This document shows positions 4,848 through 5,122 of a DNA stretch of 5,122 bases, in pieces. The DNA is taken from contig DHOG01000173.1 of assembly GCA_002410715.1 (NCBI GenBank), positions 749 to 5,870 of the forward strand, in the 5' to 3' direction. The notes under the pieces were generated by a model that was not told where the DNA came from, searched no databases, and saw only the letters and a list, made by a program, of their open reading frames with translations. Positions within the stretch are counted from its first letter, which is position 1; each line of letters begins with the position of its first letter. The translations under genes and the position numbers were made by a program. The DNA comes from Ruminococcaceae bacterium UBA5396 (GTDB taxonomy: Bacteria > Bacillota > Clostridia > Oscillospirales > Acutalibacteraceae).

Positions 4848-5122
4848 GCTGTTTAATCAAGAGATGGTCCAGGCATATCTGGAAAAGCGGAAATTACATA
4901 CATGTCGGCCTCTCCCAAAAGATGCCGAAGTACACGAATGCACGGACGGAATCATGGTGACGCGGCCTAAGAAATACCCCGGAGAATACTGCCGGTTTGC
5001 TCCGCTTGAGCCTAAGTTTCACCCCGGGGATTACATGTACGTCCGAGAAACGTGGACATGTATGCGAGACATCAAAACGGGTCGTTGCGACTACTTCTAC
5101 GCAGCCAATAAAAAGGATTATG
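4834..5122 (+). CDS. ASCH-like phage protein, N-terminal part (cut by window end)
   Basis: The first 96 residues are in the window; the gene continues beyond it. They match a widespread phage protein type, usually about 150-250 residues, whose fold I relate to ASCH/PUA-like nucleic-acid-binding domains. The opening LFNQEMVQAYLEKRKLHTCRPL corresponds to the usual F..EMV.AIL.G.KT.TRR.. segment. FHPGDYMYVRETW (62-74) corresponds to the hallmark PGD.LYVRETW, and DYFYAANKKDY to the following Y.YRAD strand. In most relatives I recall, the residues after the first helix read T.TRR; here they are HTCRPL. AAGGAG at 4821-4826 supports the start. The reading frame overlaps the zinc-ribbon gene by 14 bases. 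An RNA- or DNA-binding role is inferred from the fold only. Confidence 0.82.
   Translation, partial: MLKGELFNQEMVQAYLEKRKLHTCRPLPKDAEVHECTDGIMVTRPKKYPGEYCRFAPLEPKFHPGDYMYVRETWTCMRDIKTGRCDYFYAANKKDY

Overview
The window looks like part of a temperate phage or integrated prophage of a Bacillota host, most likely a Clostridia-type anaerobe. The reasons are strong AGGAGG-type ribosome binding sites, a mid-range base composition (by eye a little under half G+C), tightly packed small genes all on the + strand, and several proteins of types I associate with clostridial phage early or accessory regions. No tRNA, rRNA, CRISPR array, insertion sequence, attachment site, terminator or structural/packaging gene is visible. 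No real gene is seen on the - strand.

Layout. Bases 2-154 are the last 50 codons of a C5 cytosine DNA methyltransferase. After a 43-base gap comes a 67-residue zinc-finger-like protein (198-401), then a 369-residue Cys/His-rich conserved phage protein (416-1525). Between these two lies a 12-bp tandem duplication that supplies the second gene's ribosome binding site. Bases 1537-1677 hold a 46-codon ORF. It starts like a phage protein family (MKIGLIDVDGH) but appears to lose frame, with a protein-like remnant continuing in another frame. A 158-residue acidic protein follows (1674-2150), then a radical-SAM-like Gp37/Gp68 (DUF5131) protein (2147-2911), a 55-residue small protein (2908-3075), a 141-residue very Cys-rich protein (3072-3497), two small Cys-rich proteins (3484-3684 and 3690-3998), an Ead/Ea22-like protein (3985-4464), a zinc-ribbon protein (4461-4847) and the start of an ASCH-like phage protein (4834 to the window end).

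From 1674 onward almost every gene overlaps its neighbour, either by 4 bases (ATGA; this also joins the 1537 ORF to the 1674 gene) or by 14 bases. The region is therefore probably one translationally coupled transcription unit. The recognisable functions (DNA cytosine methylation, a radical-SAM-like enzyme, an ASCH-type nucleic-acid-binding fold) and the many small putative zinc-binding proteins fit an early or accessory phage region that acts on nucleic acids or on host defence. That joint role is inference. Most of the proteins have no established function.
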